Assembly: GCF_002776525.5 (NCBI RefSeq)
Contig: NC_045434.1
Coordinates: 120,023,154-120,087,153 of the forward strand
Direction of reading: 5' to 3'
Length of the DNA stretch: 64,000 nt
DNA from: Piliocolobus tephrosceles
Taxonomy: Eukaryota; Chordata; Mammalia; Primates; Cercopithecidae
Below, piece by piece: positions 33,946-45,420 of the stretch; positions within the stretch are counted from its first letter, which is position 1, and every line of letters begins with the position of its first letter. The translations under genes were made by a program, and so were the position numbers. The notes below the pieces were generated by a model that did no database searches, had not been told where the DNA came from, and was given only the letters and a program-made list of their open reading frames with translations.

Positions 33946-36900
33946 ATGACAGGATCAAATCCATACATAATAATACAAACCTTAAATGTAAATAGGTTAA
34001 ATGCCCCAATTAAAAGACACAGAGCAGAAAGTTGAACAAAGAACCAGGACCCATTGGTATGCTGTCTTCAAGAGACCCAGCTCACATGCAAAAACATATA
34101 GGCTCAAAATAAAGGGATGGAGGAAAATTTACCAAGCAAATGGAAAACCGAAAAAAGCAAGGGTTGCAATCCTAGTTTCTGACAAAACAGACTTTAAACC
34201 AACAAAGATGAAAAGAGACAAAGAAGGGCATTACATAATGGTAAAGTGTTTAATTCAACAAGAAGAGCTAATTATCCTAAATACACATGCACCCAATACA
34301 AGAGCACCCACATTCATAAAGCAAGTTCTTAGAGACCTTCAAAGAGACTTAGACACCCACATAATAATAGTGAGAGACTTTATCATCCCACTGAAAATAT
34401 TAGATCACTGAATCAGAAGACTAACAAAGATATTCAGGACCTTAATTCAACTCCGGATCAAAGGGACCTGATAGGTATCTACAGAACTCTGCACCCCAAA
34501 ACAACAGAATATACATTCTTCTCATTGCCACATATCACTTACTCTAAAATTGATCACATAATCATAGGTAGAACACTCCTCAGCAAATGCAAAAGAACTG
34601 AAATCATAACAGTCTCTTAGACTACAGTGCAATTCAATCAAATTAGAACTTAGGACTAAAAACTTCACTCAAAAATATACAAATTACATGGAAATTGAGT
34701 AACCTGCTCCTGAATGTCCTTTGGGTAAATAATGAAATTAAGGCAGAAATCAAGAAGTTCTTTGAAACTAATAAGAACAAAGGTACAACATACCAGAATC
34801 TCTGGGACTCAGCTAAGGCAGTGTGAAGAGGGCAATTAATAGCACTAAATGCCCACATCAAAAAATTAGAAAGACATCATTTTAACCTAACTTCACAATG
34901 GAAAGAATTAGAGAAGGAAGAACAAATCAAACCCAAAGCTAGAAGAAGATGAGAAATAACAAAAATCAGAGCCGAAGTAAAGGAAATTGAGACGTGAAAA
35001 ATTATTTAAAAGATCAAATAACCTAGGAGTTGTTTTTTTAAAAAAAAAATTAATAAAATAGGCCACTAGGTAAGCTAATAAAGAAGAAAAGGGACTATGC
35101 AAATAAACACACTTAGAAATAACAAAAGGAATGTTACTACTGACCCCCACAGACATAAAACCAACCATCAGAAACTACTATGAACATCCCTATGTAAAGA
35201 AACTAGAAAACCTAGAAGAGATAAATAAATTCCTGGACACAAACACCCTCCCAAGATTGAGCCAGGAAGAAATTGAATCCCTGACAGATCAATAACAAGT
35301 TCTGAAATTGAAGAAGTAATAATTAGCCTACCAACCAAAGAAGAAGAAGAAAAAAAAAGCACAGCACCAGACAGATTCACAGTTGAATTCTACCAGATGT
35401 ACAAAGAGCTGGTACCATTCCTACTGAAACTATTCCAAAAATTTAAAAATGAGGGACTCCTCCCTAACCCATTCTATGAGGCGAGCATCATCCTGACACC
35501 AAAACCTGTCAGAAATACAACAAAAAAAGAAAACTTCAGGGCAATATCCTTGATGAACATCAGTGCAAAAATCCTCAACAAAATACAGGAAAACCAAATC
35601 CAGCAGCACATCAAAAAGCTTTCCACCATGATCAAGTAGGTTCCATCCTTGGGATACAAGGTTGGTTTAACATACACAAATCAATAAATGTGATTCATCA
35701 CATAAACAGTACTAAAGACAAAAACCACATGATTATCTCAATAGATGCCAAAATGGCTTTCAATAAAATTCAATATCCCTTCATGTAAAAATTCTTGATA
35801 CACTAGATATTGAAGGAATATACTTCAAAATAATAAGAGCCATATATGACAAACCCACAGCCAAAATCATACGGAATGGGAAAAAGCTAAAAGCATTCCC
35901 CTTGAATACTAGCACAAGACAAGGATGCCCTGTCTCACCACTCCTATTCAACATAGTGTTGGGAGTTCTGGCCAGACCAATCAGGAAAGAGAGAGAAATA
36001 AAGGCATTCAAATAAAAAGGGAGGAAGTCAAACTATCCCTGCTTGCATATGATATAATCCTATATCTAGAAAACCCCAGTGTCTCCCCACAAAAGCTTTT
36101 TAAGCTGACAAACAACTTCAGCAAAGTCTCAGGATACAAAATCAATGTGAAAAACTTGCTAGCATTCTTATACACCAACAACAGTCAAGCTGAGAGTTTG
36201 AATGATTAAACTGCCATTCACAATTATCACAAAAAGAATAAAATACCTAGGAATACAGGTAACAAAGGAGGTGAAAGACCTCTACAAGGAGAACTACAAA
36301 CTATTGCTGAAAGAAATCAGAGATGACACAAACAAATAAAAACATTTTATGCTCATGGATAGGAAGAATTAATTTCACAAAAAAATGTCATACCGCCCAC
36401 AGCAATTTATAGATTCAATGCTATTCCCATCAAACTACCATTAAACTATTTAATAGGTTAAACTGTTATTCCCATTAAGCTACCATTAAACTATTTCCAT
36501 TAAACTACCATTGACATTCTTCATAGAACTAGAGAAAACTATTTTAAAATTCATACGGAACCAAAAAAGAACCCGAATAGCCAAGGCAATCCCAAGCAAA
36601 AAGAACAAAGCTGAAGGCATCATGCTACCTGACTTCAAACTATACTGCAGGCTACAGTAACCAAAACAACATAGCACTGATACAAGAACAAACGGATAGA
36701 CCAATGGAACAGAATAGAGAACCCAGAAATTAGACCGCACAGCTACAACCATCTGATCTTTGACAAACCTGACAAAAACAAGCAATGGAGAAAGGATTAA
36801 CTATTCAATAAATGGTGCTGGGAGAACTGGCTATCCAAATGCTGAAAACTGAAATTGGACCCCTTCCTTATACCATATACAAAAATTAACTCAAGATGGA

Positions 36901-37860
36901 TTAAAGACTTAAATGTAAAACCAAAAACTATAAGAACCCTAGATGACAACCTAGGCAATACCATTCAGGACATAGGCACTGGCAAAGATTTCATGACAAA
37001 GACGCCAAAAGCAATCGTAACAAAAATAAAAATTGACAAATGGGATCTAATTAAACTAAAGAGTTTCTGCACAGCAAAAGAAACTATCAACAGAGTAAAC
37101 AGACAACCTACAGAATAGGAGAACTTTTTTGCAAACTACGCATCTGACTAAAGTCTAATATCCAGGATCAATAAGGAATATAAACAAATTTACAAGAAAA
37201 AAAACATGATCAAAAAGTGGGTAAAAGACACGAACAGACACTTCTCAAAAGAAGACATATGTGTGGCCAAAAATCATATGAACAAAAGCTCAACATCACC
37301 TATTATTTGAGAAATGCTAATCAAAATCACAATGAGATACCATCTCACGCCAGTCAGAATGGTTATTATTAAAAACTCAAAAGACTAACAGATGCTGGTG
37401 AGGTCGTGAAGAAAAAGGAATGCTTATACACTGTTGGTGGGAGTATAAATTAGTTCAATCATTGTGGAAGACAGTGTGGCAAGTCCTCAAGGACCTAAAG
37501 ACAGAAATACCATTCAACCTAGCGAGCCCATTACTGGGTATATAGCCAAAGAAACATAAATCATTCTATTATGAAGACATATGCACATGTATGTTTATGG
37601 CAACACTATTCACAATGGCAAAGACATGGAATCAACCCAAATGCCCACCAATTATAGACTGGATATAAAAATTATGGTACATAAACACCATGGAATACTA
37701 TGCAGCCATAAAAAAACAAGATCATGTCCTTTGCAGGGACATAAATGAAGCTGGAGGCCATTATCCCTAGCAAAGTAACACAGGAAAAGAAAACCAAATA
37801 CCTCATGTTCTCACTTATAAATGGGAGCTCAATGATGAGAAAACATGGACACACAGAGGA
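33946..37860 (+). pseudogene. L1 ORF2 (endonuclease / reverse transcriptase), degenerate
   Basis: Start at ATGACAGGATCAAATCC. Endonuclease part includes HWYAVF..RLKIKGWRKIYQANGK; the RT part includes PVRNTTKKENFRAISLMNIS and, at about 36040-36070, LLAYDIILYLENP, where the family's catalytic FADD is LAYD. C-terminal stretch 36855-37118 is still readable. Broken into at least seven frames. ORF2p normally nicks DNA and reverse-transcribes L1 RNA; this copy cannot. The usual stop after the final Gly-Ser codons has also mutated (TCA for TAA). Confidence 0.88.
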
Positions 37861-38065
37861 AAACAACACACATTGGGGCCTATAGAAGGGTGGAAGGTAG
37901 AAGGAGGAAGAGAATCAGGAAAAACAACTGTGGGTACTAGGCTTAATACCTGGCTGATGAAATAATCTATATAACAAGCCCCCAGGATGCACCTTTAATT
38001 ATGTAACAAACCTGCACATCCTGCACATGTACCTCTGAACATAAAAAAGTTTTTAAAACAAGATC

Positions 38066-38500
38066 CATACCAAGACCAATATCAAGGAATTTTTCCCTAT
38101 GTTTTCTTGTAGGGGTTTTACAGATTAAGATCTTATGTTTAAATCTTTAATCTATTTTAAGTTATTTTTGTGTATAGCGTAAAATAAAGGTCCAAATTCA
38201 TTCTTTTGCATATGATATGCAGTTTTCCCAACACCATTTATTAAAGGAACTATCCTTTCCACATTGTGTATCCTTGTTGTCCTTGTCAAAGATTAGCTGA
38301 TTATATATGCACGGGTTTATTTCTGGGCTGTTGATTCTATTTCATTGGTTTATCTGTCTTTTTTTATGCCCGTACCATACTGTTTCAACTACTGTAGTTT
38401 TGTAATATAATTTGAAGTCAGGAAGTGTGATGCCTCCAACTTTTTCTTTGCTCAAGATTGCCTTGACTATATGAGGTTTTTTGTGTCTCCATAAGAAACC
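38066..38500 (-). mobile_element. L1 ORF2 fragment, antisense
   Basis: 'GACCAATATCAAGGAATTTTTCCC', 'AACACCATTTATTAAAGGAAC', 'TTTCATTGGTTTATCTGTC', 'GAAGTCAGGAAGTGTGATGCC' are antisense ORF2 words (trimmed). It abuts the tail of the sense L1, so the sense L1 probably inserted beside or into it; no partner piece is seen to the left. Confidence 0.8.
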
Positions 38501-38524
38501 CATGAGATTCTGACACAGGTAGCA

Positions 38525-39203
38525 TGACGGTTAATACTAAGTGTCAATTTGATCGGATTGAAGGATACAAAGTATTGATCCTGGGTGTGTCTGTGAGGGT
38601 GCTGCAAAAAAGATTACCATTTGAGTTAGTGGGCTGGGGATGACAGATCCAGTCTTAATCTGGCAGGCACAATCTAATCAGCTGTGAACGAATATAAAGC
38701 AGGCAGAAAAATATGCAAAGAAGAGACTGGTCCAGCCTCCCAAGCTACATCTTTCTTCTGTGCTGGATGCTTTCTGCCCTTGAAGGTTGGACTCCAAGTT
38801 CTTCAGTTTTGGGACTTAAACTGGCTCTTCTTGATCCCCAACTTGCAGACAGCCTACTGTGGGACCCTGTGTTTGTGTAAACTAATACTTAATAAACTCA
38901 TATATGGAGATATATATATAAATATATATGTATATATATAAACTATATATAAAGTATATATATAAAGTATATACATATGTTCCCATATGTATATTCCCAT
39001 ATATATGTACCATATATATGTGCATACTTTGCAAAAAATTTCCCCCATTCTGTAGGTTGTATATTTACTCTGTTTACTCATATATATATATATGTGTGTG
39101 TGTGTGTGTATGTGTACATATATATACACACACATACACACAAATATATGAGATACATACACTATTCTTTCTGTCCCTCTAAGAGAACCCTGGCTAATAA
39201 ATG
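38525..39203 (+). mobile_element. LTR-like interspersed repeat, copy 1 (family not named)
   Basis: 'GGTTAATACTAAGTGTCAATTTGATC' like start, 'CTGGGTGTGTCTGTGAGGGTG', 'CAACTTGCAGACAGCC', poly(A) signal 'CTTAATAAACTC', a large TA/TG expansion, and the end 'AGAGAACCCTGGCTAAT'. The reverse copy at 41450-41925 begins and ends with the matching complements. Common old mammalian family; LTR-like layout. Confidence 0.6.
38908..39155 (+). repeat. Compound (TA)n/(TG)n/(CA)n microsatellite
   Basis: About 250 bases of TATA, TATG and TGTG runs broken by short unique stretches. Internal to the LTR-like repeat at its variable site. Confidence 0.92.
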
Positions 39204-40550
39204 TAGTCTGAGCACCACTCTTTAAAAATACTCCCATAATAAGTCCTACTCATCACAACACTTGGTGCAGTAGCAAGGTCTGCGGCAGAGACCTACCAAA
39301 TCACAATTCAGTTGAGGAAATTCCACATCCTTCACATCTGTATCTGTGGAATCTATAGCTCTCTATTCCACTGAGCATTCCACATGAGATAAAATTCAGG
39401 GAGAACATCAGCAAGGAGCTCCATAACCATTCTCTATACTAACCTCAATTCCATTCTAATCTAGCTTAGAGGATAGTAGTCTAGACAAAAGTGTTCAGTG
39501 GGACTACCCCAAAAGAGAAAGACTCAAATTAGTCATGGTTTAACTTTCTACACACAGATCCTGATAGAAGGAGTCTTTGACAAATGGCATATTTGTGTAA
39601 TTTGCATAGAATTTTTGCAATATCAAATTACTGAATTCAGGCATATTTCTCTATGGTCATTCCAGCCTTCCGCAAGAATTAACGTGCCTCATTTTATAAT
39701 TTTAATGCATTAAGTTTGAAGCATAATATTTAAAGTTTATGTGTAAAAATTTTACAGCAAAGGAAATTTTATGACAGAATTAGAAAAACATCCCCAATTA
39801 CTTAATTTTAGAAGGGAAAGATTAAATTAGCACACCAAATTGAAAAACACTCTTTCAGCAGAAGTAATATTAAGAAATGAGAAGAATTTGGAATAAATAT
39901 ATATGTCAGTTATTATATGACAAGATCATATAAAAGTGATCATAAAATCTTGAACTCCTGAAATTTTCCTAATAATTGCAGCAGAGTTTTTACCCACAGT
40001 ACATTTCACACCCTCACCACAATAGTGATCTGTCTGAAGTATTATATTTTCTACTGTTATATTTATACTATCCTTCAGCCAAATCAGAGTCAATATGAGA
40101 AGGCCAGGACAAAAATTAATACATAAATAAGACTAGCGGCATTTTGCCACATTTTTTCTTTGTATGGTTGATTATAACAAACAATATTTTTGAATTTTAT
40201 GATGTAATAATCAATAGTTCCCGTTAAAGGTATTTTATTCCAGTTCTCCACACAAATCTCAGGCCCTTCACAATTCTTGACACACGTAACTACCGTCATC
40301 ATCAGAATTGTCATATAAAAACTCATTATATTCTAGTTCTTTTGATTATGAGACACCACATTGATTTAATAACAGCATGTGGCAATAGATTAAGAAGGGG
40401 AGAAGACTACTACTTAAGGTACACATTTGATATGCAGTATATTTTAATTTCAAAATAAGTAACAGTTTATAAAAATGACAAAGTCAAGCAAAACTGTTGT
40501 GTTCAGTGTGAATATTTAGTTAACCTAAAATCCTCAGAAATAATCTGACA
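39204..40550. other. Non-repetitive A/T-rich spacer
   Basis: Nothing recognised. Confidence 0.5.
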
Positions 40551-41430
40551 TTCTCATTCATTCTTTTATTTGACAAATATTAATAGATCCCCTATTATAT
40601 CACTATCCTAGGTGTTGAGAATATAGCATTAGAATAGAAAAGAATTTCAGCAAATGATAAGCAAGATGAAAAGCAAACTATATAACATAATGAACTATTG
40701 TTAGTGCTAAGAAAAAAATACAGTAGAAAAGAGAATAGGAAATGTTGGAAGAGGGCATTAAATTTTTTTTCTTTTTTTTTTTTTTTTTTTTTTGAGACGG
40801 AGTCTCGCCCTGTTGCCCAGGCTGGAGTGCAGTGGCCGGATCTCAGCTCACTGCAAGCTCCGCCTCCCGGGTTTACGCCATTCTCTTGCCTCAGCCTCCC
40901 GAGTAGCTGGGACTACAGGCGCCTGCCACCTCGCCCGGCTAATTTTTTGTATTTTTTTAGTAGAGATGGGGTTTCACCGTGTTAGCCAGGATGGTCTCGA
41001 TCCCCTGACCTCGTGATCCGCCCGTCTCGGCCTCCCAAAGTGCTGGGATTACAGGCTTGAGCCACCGCACCCGGCGAGGGCATTAAATTTTTTAAAGAAT
41101 AACTAAGAAGAGCTTTACTGAGAAAACGATAATTAAGTAAAGACATAAAGAAAATCAAAGACCCAGCCTTAAGGATATCTGAGAGCAACATTCAATCAGA
41201 GAGAATTACAAATGCAACAACATTGAGATAGACATGCTAAGAGGCCAGCATAACTAAATTAGATTGATTGAGGGGGAAAGCAGGAGTACAAAGCCAGAGA
41301 ACTATTGATGGGGGGCTTTGAGGTGGCATAAATGAGAGAAAAACCATGTAGAACTTTAAGGTCTTTGTAAGAATTCTGTGTTTTCAAGCCTGAGATAGGA
41401 AGTTAATGGATAGCTTTCAAAAGGGAAGAC
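40551..41430. mobile_element. Ancient LINE-like repeat, split by AluY
   Basis: 'TCATTCTTTTATTTGACAAATA', 'GTGTTGAGAATATAGCATTAG' on the left and 'GTAGAACTTTAAGGTCTTTGTAAG' on the right (trimmed) follow a common old mammalian repeat whose name I cannot fix. Sense appears to be plus. Confidence 0.4.
40769..41075 (-). mobile_element. AluY of Old World monkey type, antisense, 18-bp duplication
   Basis: Nearly consensus. 'AGTGGCCGGATCTCAGCTCA', 'GCCACCTCGCCCGGC' and 'GGCTTGAGCCACCGC' are the complements of the cercopithecid variants. The direct repeat GAGGGCATTAAATTTTTT at 40751-40768 and 41076-41093 is exact. Youngest-looking insertion of the window. Confidence 0.95.
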
Positions 41431-41449
41431 ATATAATACATCTATGTGC

Positions 41450-41925
41450 TTCAGGGTTCACCAGAGAAAGAGAACCAATAGAATGTGTGTATATATGGAA
41501 AGATACTTATTTTAAGGAACTGGTTCACACAACTGTAGAGGTTTGGCAAGTCCAAAATCTGATAGGAGAGGCCAGTAGGCTGGGGACTCAGGAAAACGTT
41601 GCAATTCAAGTTGAAAGGCAATCTACTGTAGAACCAGTACCAGGCAATGTTGCGGATGAAGTCTGAGGCAGTCTGCTGGAGAATTTTCTCTTGCTCAGAG
41701 GTCAGCCTTTTGCTCTATTTGGGCCTTTCACTGATTGGATAAGCCCCACCCACATTATAGTGAGCACTCTGCTTTACCACAAACTCCCCGATTTGAACTT
41801 ACATTTCATCCAAAAACAACCCACAGAAACATCCAAAATGTTTAATTAAATATCTGGGCACCATGCCCCAGACAGACCATGCCCCAGACAGGTTAGCACA
41901 TGAAATTAATCATTACAGCATCTGA
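41450..41925 (-). mobile_element. LTR-like interspersed repeat, copy 2 (family not named)
   Basis: 'GGGTTCACCAGAGAAAGAGAACC', 'GAACTGGTTCACACAACTGTAG', 'GGCAAGTCCAAAATCTGATAG', 'CTGATTGGATAAGCCCCACCC', ending 'CATGAAATTAATCATTACA' (trimmed). Reverse orientation of the 38525-39203 family. A 16-bp tandem duplication (ACCATGCCCCAGACAG) sits at 41860-41891. Confidence 0.65.
41860..41891 (+). repeat. 16-bp exact tandem duplication
   Basis: ACCATGCCCCAGACAG occurs twice in a row. Confidence 0.97.
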
Positions 41926-42858
41926 AAAGATGAATGAAGGGGAGGAAAGAACAGCATTGTTCTGTTTGGTAAAGACAGCAGAACTGGCTTTTATGGATGG
42001 AAGTTATAGTTGGGTAGATCTAAGTTTCATATATTAAAAAGTCTTTCATAAATAATTGATGGAAAAGCCTGTGTGACATTTGGAAAATATTATTACTCCA
42101 TTGTTAGGGGGCTGAACTAAGTGAACAGGTTCCTTTATTACCTGTCAATCTCATGATTCTGTGATTTGTTCAGGTGACGTACCTACAAGCAAAGTTAATC
42201 ACAACTTTTCAAAATCTCTTACTCTCAAATGAAAGCATTTTTTTCAGGTTTAGCCAAATGAATATCTTTCAGGGTAAATTCTGAAACTTGATTCTTAACT
42301 TTGGCAATAACGTACCAACTGCCTTAGCTCAGTTGACAAGCACTCAGCCCATAACATTCCACTCTTGGCTCCTCAAAATTAATGTCCTCCACATACGCGA
42401 AATACGTTCCTTCTATCCCAAAAGCCTCAAAAATCTTAATTCATTCCATCATCAACTCCGAAATTTAAGGTTCAGACTTTCATTTAAACATCATCTAAGT
42501 CAGATATGGGGTAAGACTTGAGGTATAATTCATCCTGAAGCAAAATTCCTCTGCAGCTGTGAATCTGTGAGAACAGGAAACTTACGTGCTTACAAAATAC
42601 GATGTAGTGGCAAGCAAAGGATAGATATTACCATTCCCAAAAGGGAGAAATAGGAAATGAGGAAGAGATCATGAGTCTCAAGCAAGTCTAAAAACTAGCA
42701 AGGCAAATTCCATCAGCTCTTAAAGCTCAAGAATGATCCTTATTGGCTCAATGTCCACTCTTCCAGACCTGCAGGTGGCAGTGTCACCTCCTTGGCTCAG
42801 TGGAACTGCTTTGTTCCTTTGACTGGACATGCCACCATGGTGGCCCTGCCCTCCCCCC
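41926..42858. other. Non-repetitive spacer
   Basis: Nothing firm; 42100-42175 has weak tRNA-SINE-tail-like words. Confidence 0.45.
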
Positions 42859-43012
42859 CTTTTTTAAGGCAGTCTCACTCCTGTCACTCTAGCTGGAGTA
42901 TAATGGCACTATCATGGCTTACTGCAGCTTCGACTTGCCAGGCTCAAATGATTCTCCCACCTCAGCTGCTCAAGTAGCTGGAACTACAGGAACACACTAC
43001 CATGCCCAGCCA
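42859..43012 (-). mobile_element. Alu fragment, antisense
   Basis: 'GGCAGTCTCACTCCTGTCACTC' to 'CTACCATGCCCAGCC', about half an AluJ (one arm). Confidence 0.75.
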
Positions 43013-43815
43013 CCAGGGAAGTGGGGGAAATCCAGCAGTTACAGGCCTCATCCAGCTCCTACATATCCCAAAAGCCAATCTCACGCTTGCTGTGCCCCTA
43101 TCTACAGCACCAAGTTTGTTTCCAGGCAGTGGGTGAACAGGGCTGATAACTTGCTCCAGGCTACCAGCCTCCCAACTGTAAAAGCAAGCAGGGCTTTCAG
43201 GTTTCATGGCTCCCTACCTGCCACAGCTTCTGTGCTGTGTCTGCACTCCAAATTCACCCCTGTCTCAAGTTCCATCCAGGAAACTTTGTGTTCAGTTGAA
43301 GCTGTTACAAAGTTCAGCTGAAAGTTTCCTTCTCCCCCTGGTCTTTTCCCAGTTCCTCCGGCAGCCTTCCCCAAGGACCTCTGTGAGACAAAGTCAGAAA
43401 TGGCTTCCCTGGGGACCAAGAGAGCCACAGGGCTCTTCTCACTGCTTCTTCTGCCCTTGTATTTTGCTCAGCTCTCTAGAATTGTCTCAACCCCAGGTAA
43501 AGTCAAATCCTTCTCTCGTGATCTGGACCTTCAGGTTCCCCAGTGAGAGTGTGTGTTTGCGGGTGGATGATCCACCTTTCACACTTTCATCCTTTGGGCA
43601 CTCACAGTTTTTTGACTGTCTCTTGGGGTCTGCAAGAGGGATTCACTTCCTTCAGAGGATCTGTGAATTCTCTCAGCTTTCCTGGTATGTTCCTGTGATA
43701 GTTCTAGGAGCAAAAGATCACGATGTGAGTCTCCACATGCTGTTCTGTCTGTCTGAATGGGAGCTGCAATTTAGTCCTGCCTCGTGTCTGCCATTTTCCC
43801 CAACCTGTCTCCATT
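43013..43815 (-). mobile_element. Isolated L1 5' UTR (L1P type), antisense
   Basis: On the minus strand: 'GGGGAAAATGGCAGACACGAGG', 'GGAGACTCACATCGTGATC', 'CAAAAAACTGTGAGTGCCC', 'CACTGGGGAACCTGAAGG', 'GCTCTCTTGGTCCCCAGGG' and 'CTTTGTCTCACAGAGGTCC' (trimmed), the 5' UTR of older primate L1s. No ORF1 or ORF2 follows. The L1 5' UTR normally holds the sense promoter and an antisense promoter. The plus strand of it is open for 206 codons (43206-43826). Confidence 0.75.
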
Positions 43816-44075
43816 CCTGTTTTTAGCAATAGGAAGACTCACAGAGATAGAGTAGCCTAGACTTCAACCAGCTTGTCATCTCCAATCAATTATTTGTGGA
43901 TACATTGAGCACTGTGCCGAGAGGCTCAGCTATAATGTCACCATCTGTGAGTAAGGTCTGCCATCACTTTGATTATATATTTTCCACACACCTATCATAG
44001 GTGTAAAGGGCTATAATCCCAGACATTAATAATTAATAACTTATAATACTTTTTAAATAATTTTTAAATTAATAA
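43816..44075. other. Non-repetitive spacer
   Basis: Nothing recognised. Confidence 0.45.
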
Positions 44076-44160
44076 TAATTTTTTTTCTCTCTGCTAGTTT
44101 ATTGGTTTCCACTCTTGAAAAGGTGGTGTCAGAGCCTTTCATTCTGTGCTTTATTTAGAA
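44076..44160 (+). repeat. Direct repeat, copy 1
   Basis: From TAATTTTTTTTCTCTCTGC to GTGCTTTATTTAGAA. Matches 44714-44795 with two substitutions and a T-run length difference. Not a repeat I know. Confidence 0.95.
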
Positions 44161-44713
44161 GGGATGTTTTGTAAAATTCAGAATTAAACATTTACAAGCA
44201 AAAAATCCTTTGATTATATTGATGCCCTTTATAGCAAAAATGTAATACTTTACTAGTCTAACAGATTCTCTCTCTCTCTCTTTTTTCCTGCCTTAAAAAG
44301 GCACAAACAAAACAAAACAGAATGAAATAATAACTGTAACAACAACAACAATAACAATATAAGAGAAAACAAAACACAAAATTCCTGGGAAACAATAGAA
44401 AAGAAAATAAAGAGACGAGGAAGAGCTCTGAATTCTGACCTGCTTTGTATTTACATATGTAAATAGTGTCTCAACATACATCCTATCTCAACAATCTATT
44501 TGAAAAATGTGATCATATTTTATACAACTTGAAACTCATTTTTTCACATAATAATAATAAACATCTTTTCACATCATCTGATAAATGTATAGATCACATT
44601 TTAATAGTCAAATACTGTTACATTAAAGATATATAACTTATCTAACCTACCCCTAATTATTGGACAGTTATTACCTTGTTTTTGCTGATATAAACAATAA
44701 TAATAGGCTAGAG
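44161..44713. other. A/T-rich spacer
   Basis: Contains (CT)n at 44266-44281 and AAC/AAT-rich runs; no element recognised. Confidence 0.5.
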
Positions 44714-44795
44714 TAATTTTTCTCTCTGCTAGTTGATTGGTTTCCACTCTTGAAAAGGTGGTGTCAGGGCCTTTCATTCTGTGCTTTATTTAGAA
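44714..44795 (+). repeat. Direct repeat, copy 2
   Basis: Second copy of 44076-44160, followed by a run of 9 A. Confidence 0.95.
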
Positions 44796-45289
44796 AAAAA
44801 AATGGTAAAAAGGGACCCCAGAGGGAGTCCATCTGAGGCAAACCTGGATGAACTGACACATAACTCGGAGGAGAAAGTAAAGGACTATTCTGTATCATCT
44901 TCCAAGCTTGGTACATCTTGAACATCTAGCAGTGAAATTTTCTCAATGCACTTAGCCTTATTATCCTTCAAGATGTCACTAGTGTAACTAAAGGATATGT
45001 GTGCTTATGGGTGTGTTTTCAGAAAGAAAGTCAGAAACAATGTCTACCAAAGTGTTAACAGTAATTATCCAAGAGTAGTGACATTATGCATAGTTCTTAA
45101 ATTATTTTTGCTTATTTATATTTTTTAACTTTTTTCTACAACAAACACAGAGAGTTTTAAATGAGATTTTTAAAATTATAACTATGATTTTAAAAGAGAA
45201 AAATCAAACAAAGGAGATTTTAAAAAAGAAGATTCCCATATTCTCCCATGTTTTCTCCTTCATGGCAGGTAATAGAACATGTTCTTACT
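44796..45289. other. Non-repetitive spacer
   Basis: Nothing recognised. Confidence 0.45.
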
Positions 45290-45420
45290 TCTGGAAACTG
45301 CAAAGCTGGAAGGGATCTTAGAGGTGCTATGGTTCCTCCTTCTCATTTTATACATGAAGGAATTCAGGTCTAAGATGCTTAGTATTGCTCCCACTCAAGG
45401 TTCACAGCAGCAGAACAAAA
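45290..45420 (-). mobile_element. MIR-like SINE, antisense (weak)
   Basis: 'CTGGAAGGGATCTTAGAGG' and 'TCTCATTTTATACATGAAGGAATTC' (trimmed) follow a MIR or related old SINE. Confidence 0.5.

Larger units (their letters stand above)
33696..38065 (+). mobile_element. Long LINE-1 (L1P/L1PB-like), 5'-truncated in ORF1
   Basis: Continuous sense L1 from the end of ORF1 through ORF2 to the 3' UTR ('TTAATACCTGGCTGATGAAA', 'CTGCACATGTACCTCTGAAC'). Lacks 5' UTR and most of ORF1. Many frameshifts and stops. An unusual local repeat expansion lies at 36424-36512. No clear target-site duplication. Age by divergence predates the ape-monkey split. Confidence 0.93.

Noticed and set aside
33696..38065. L1 as a potentially active copy
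   Set aside because: 5' end missing, many frameshifts, and the RT FADD motif changed.
43206..43826. 206-codon frame as a protein gene
   Set aside because: It is the antisense of an L1 5' UTR with no recognisable domain or conservation evidence. Kept only as a finding.
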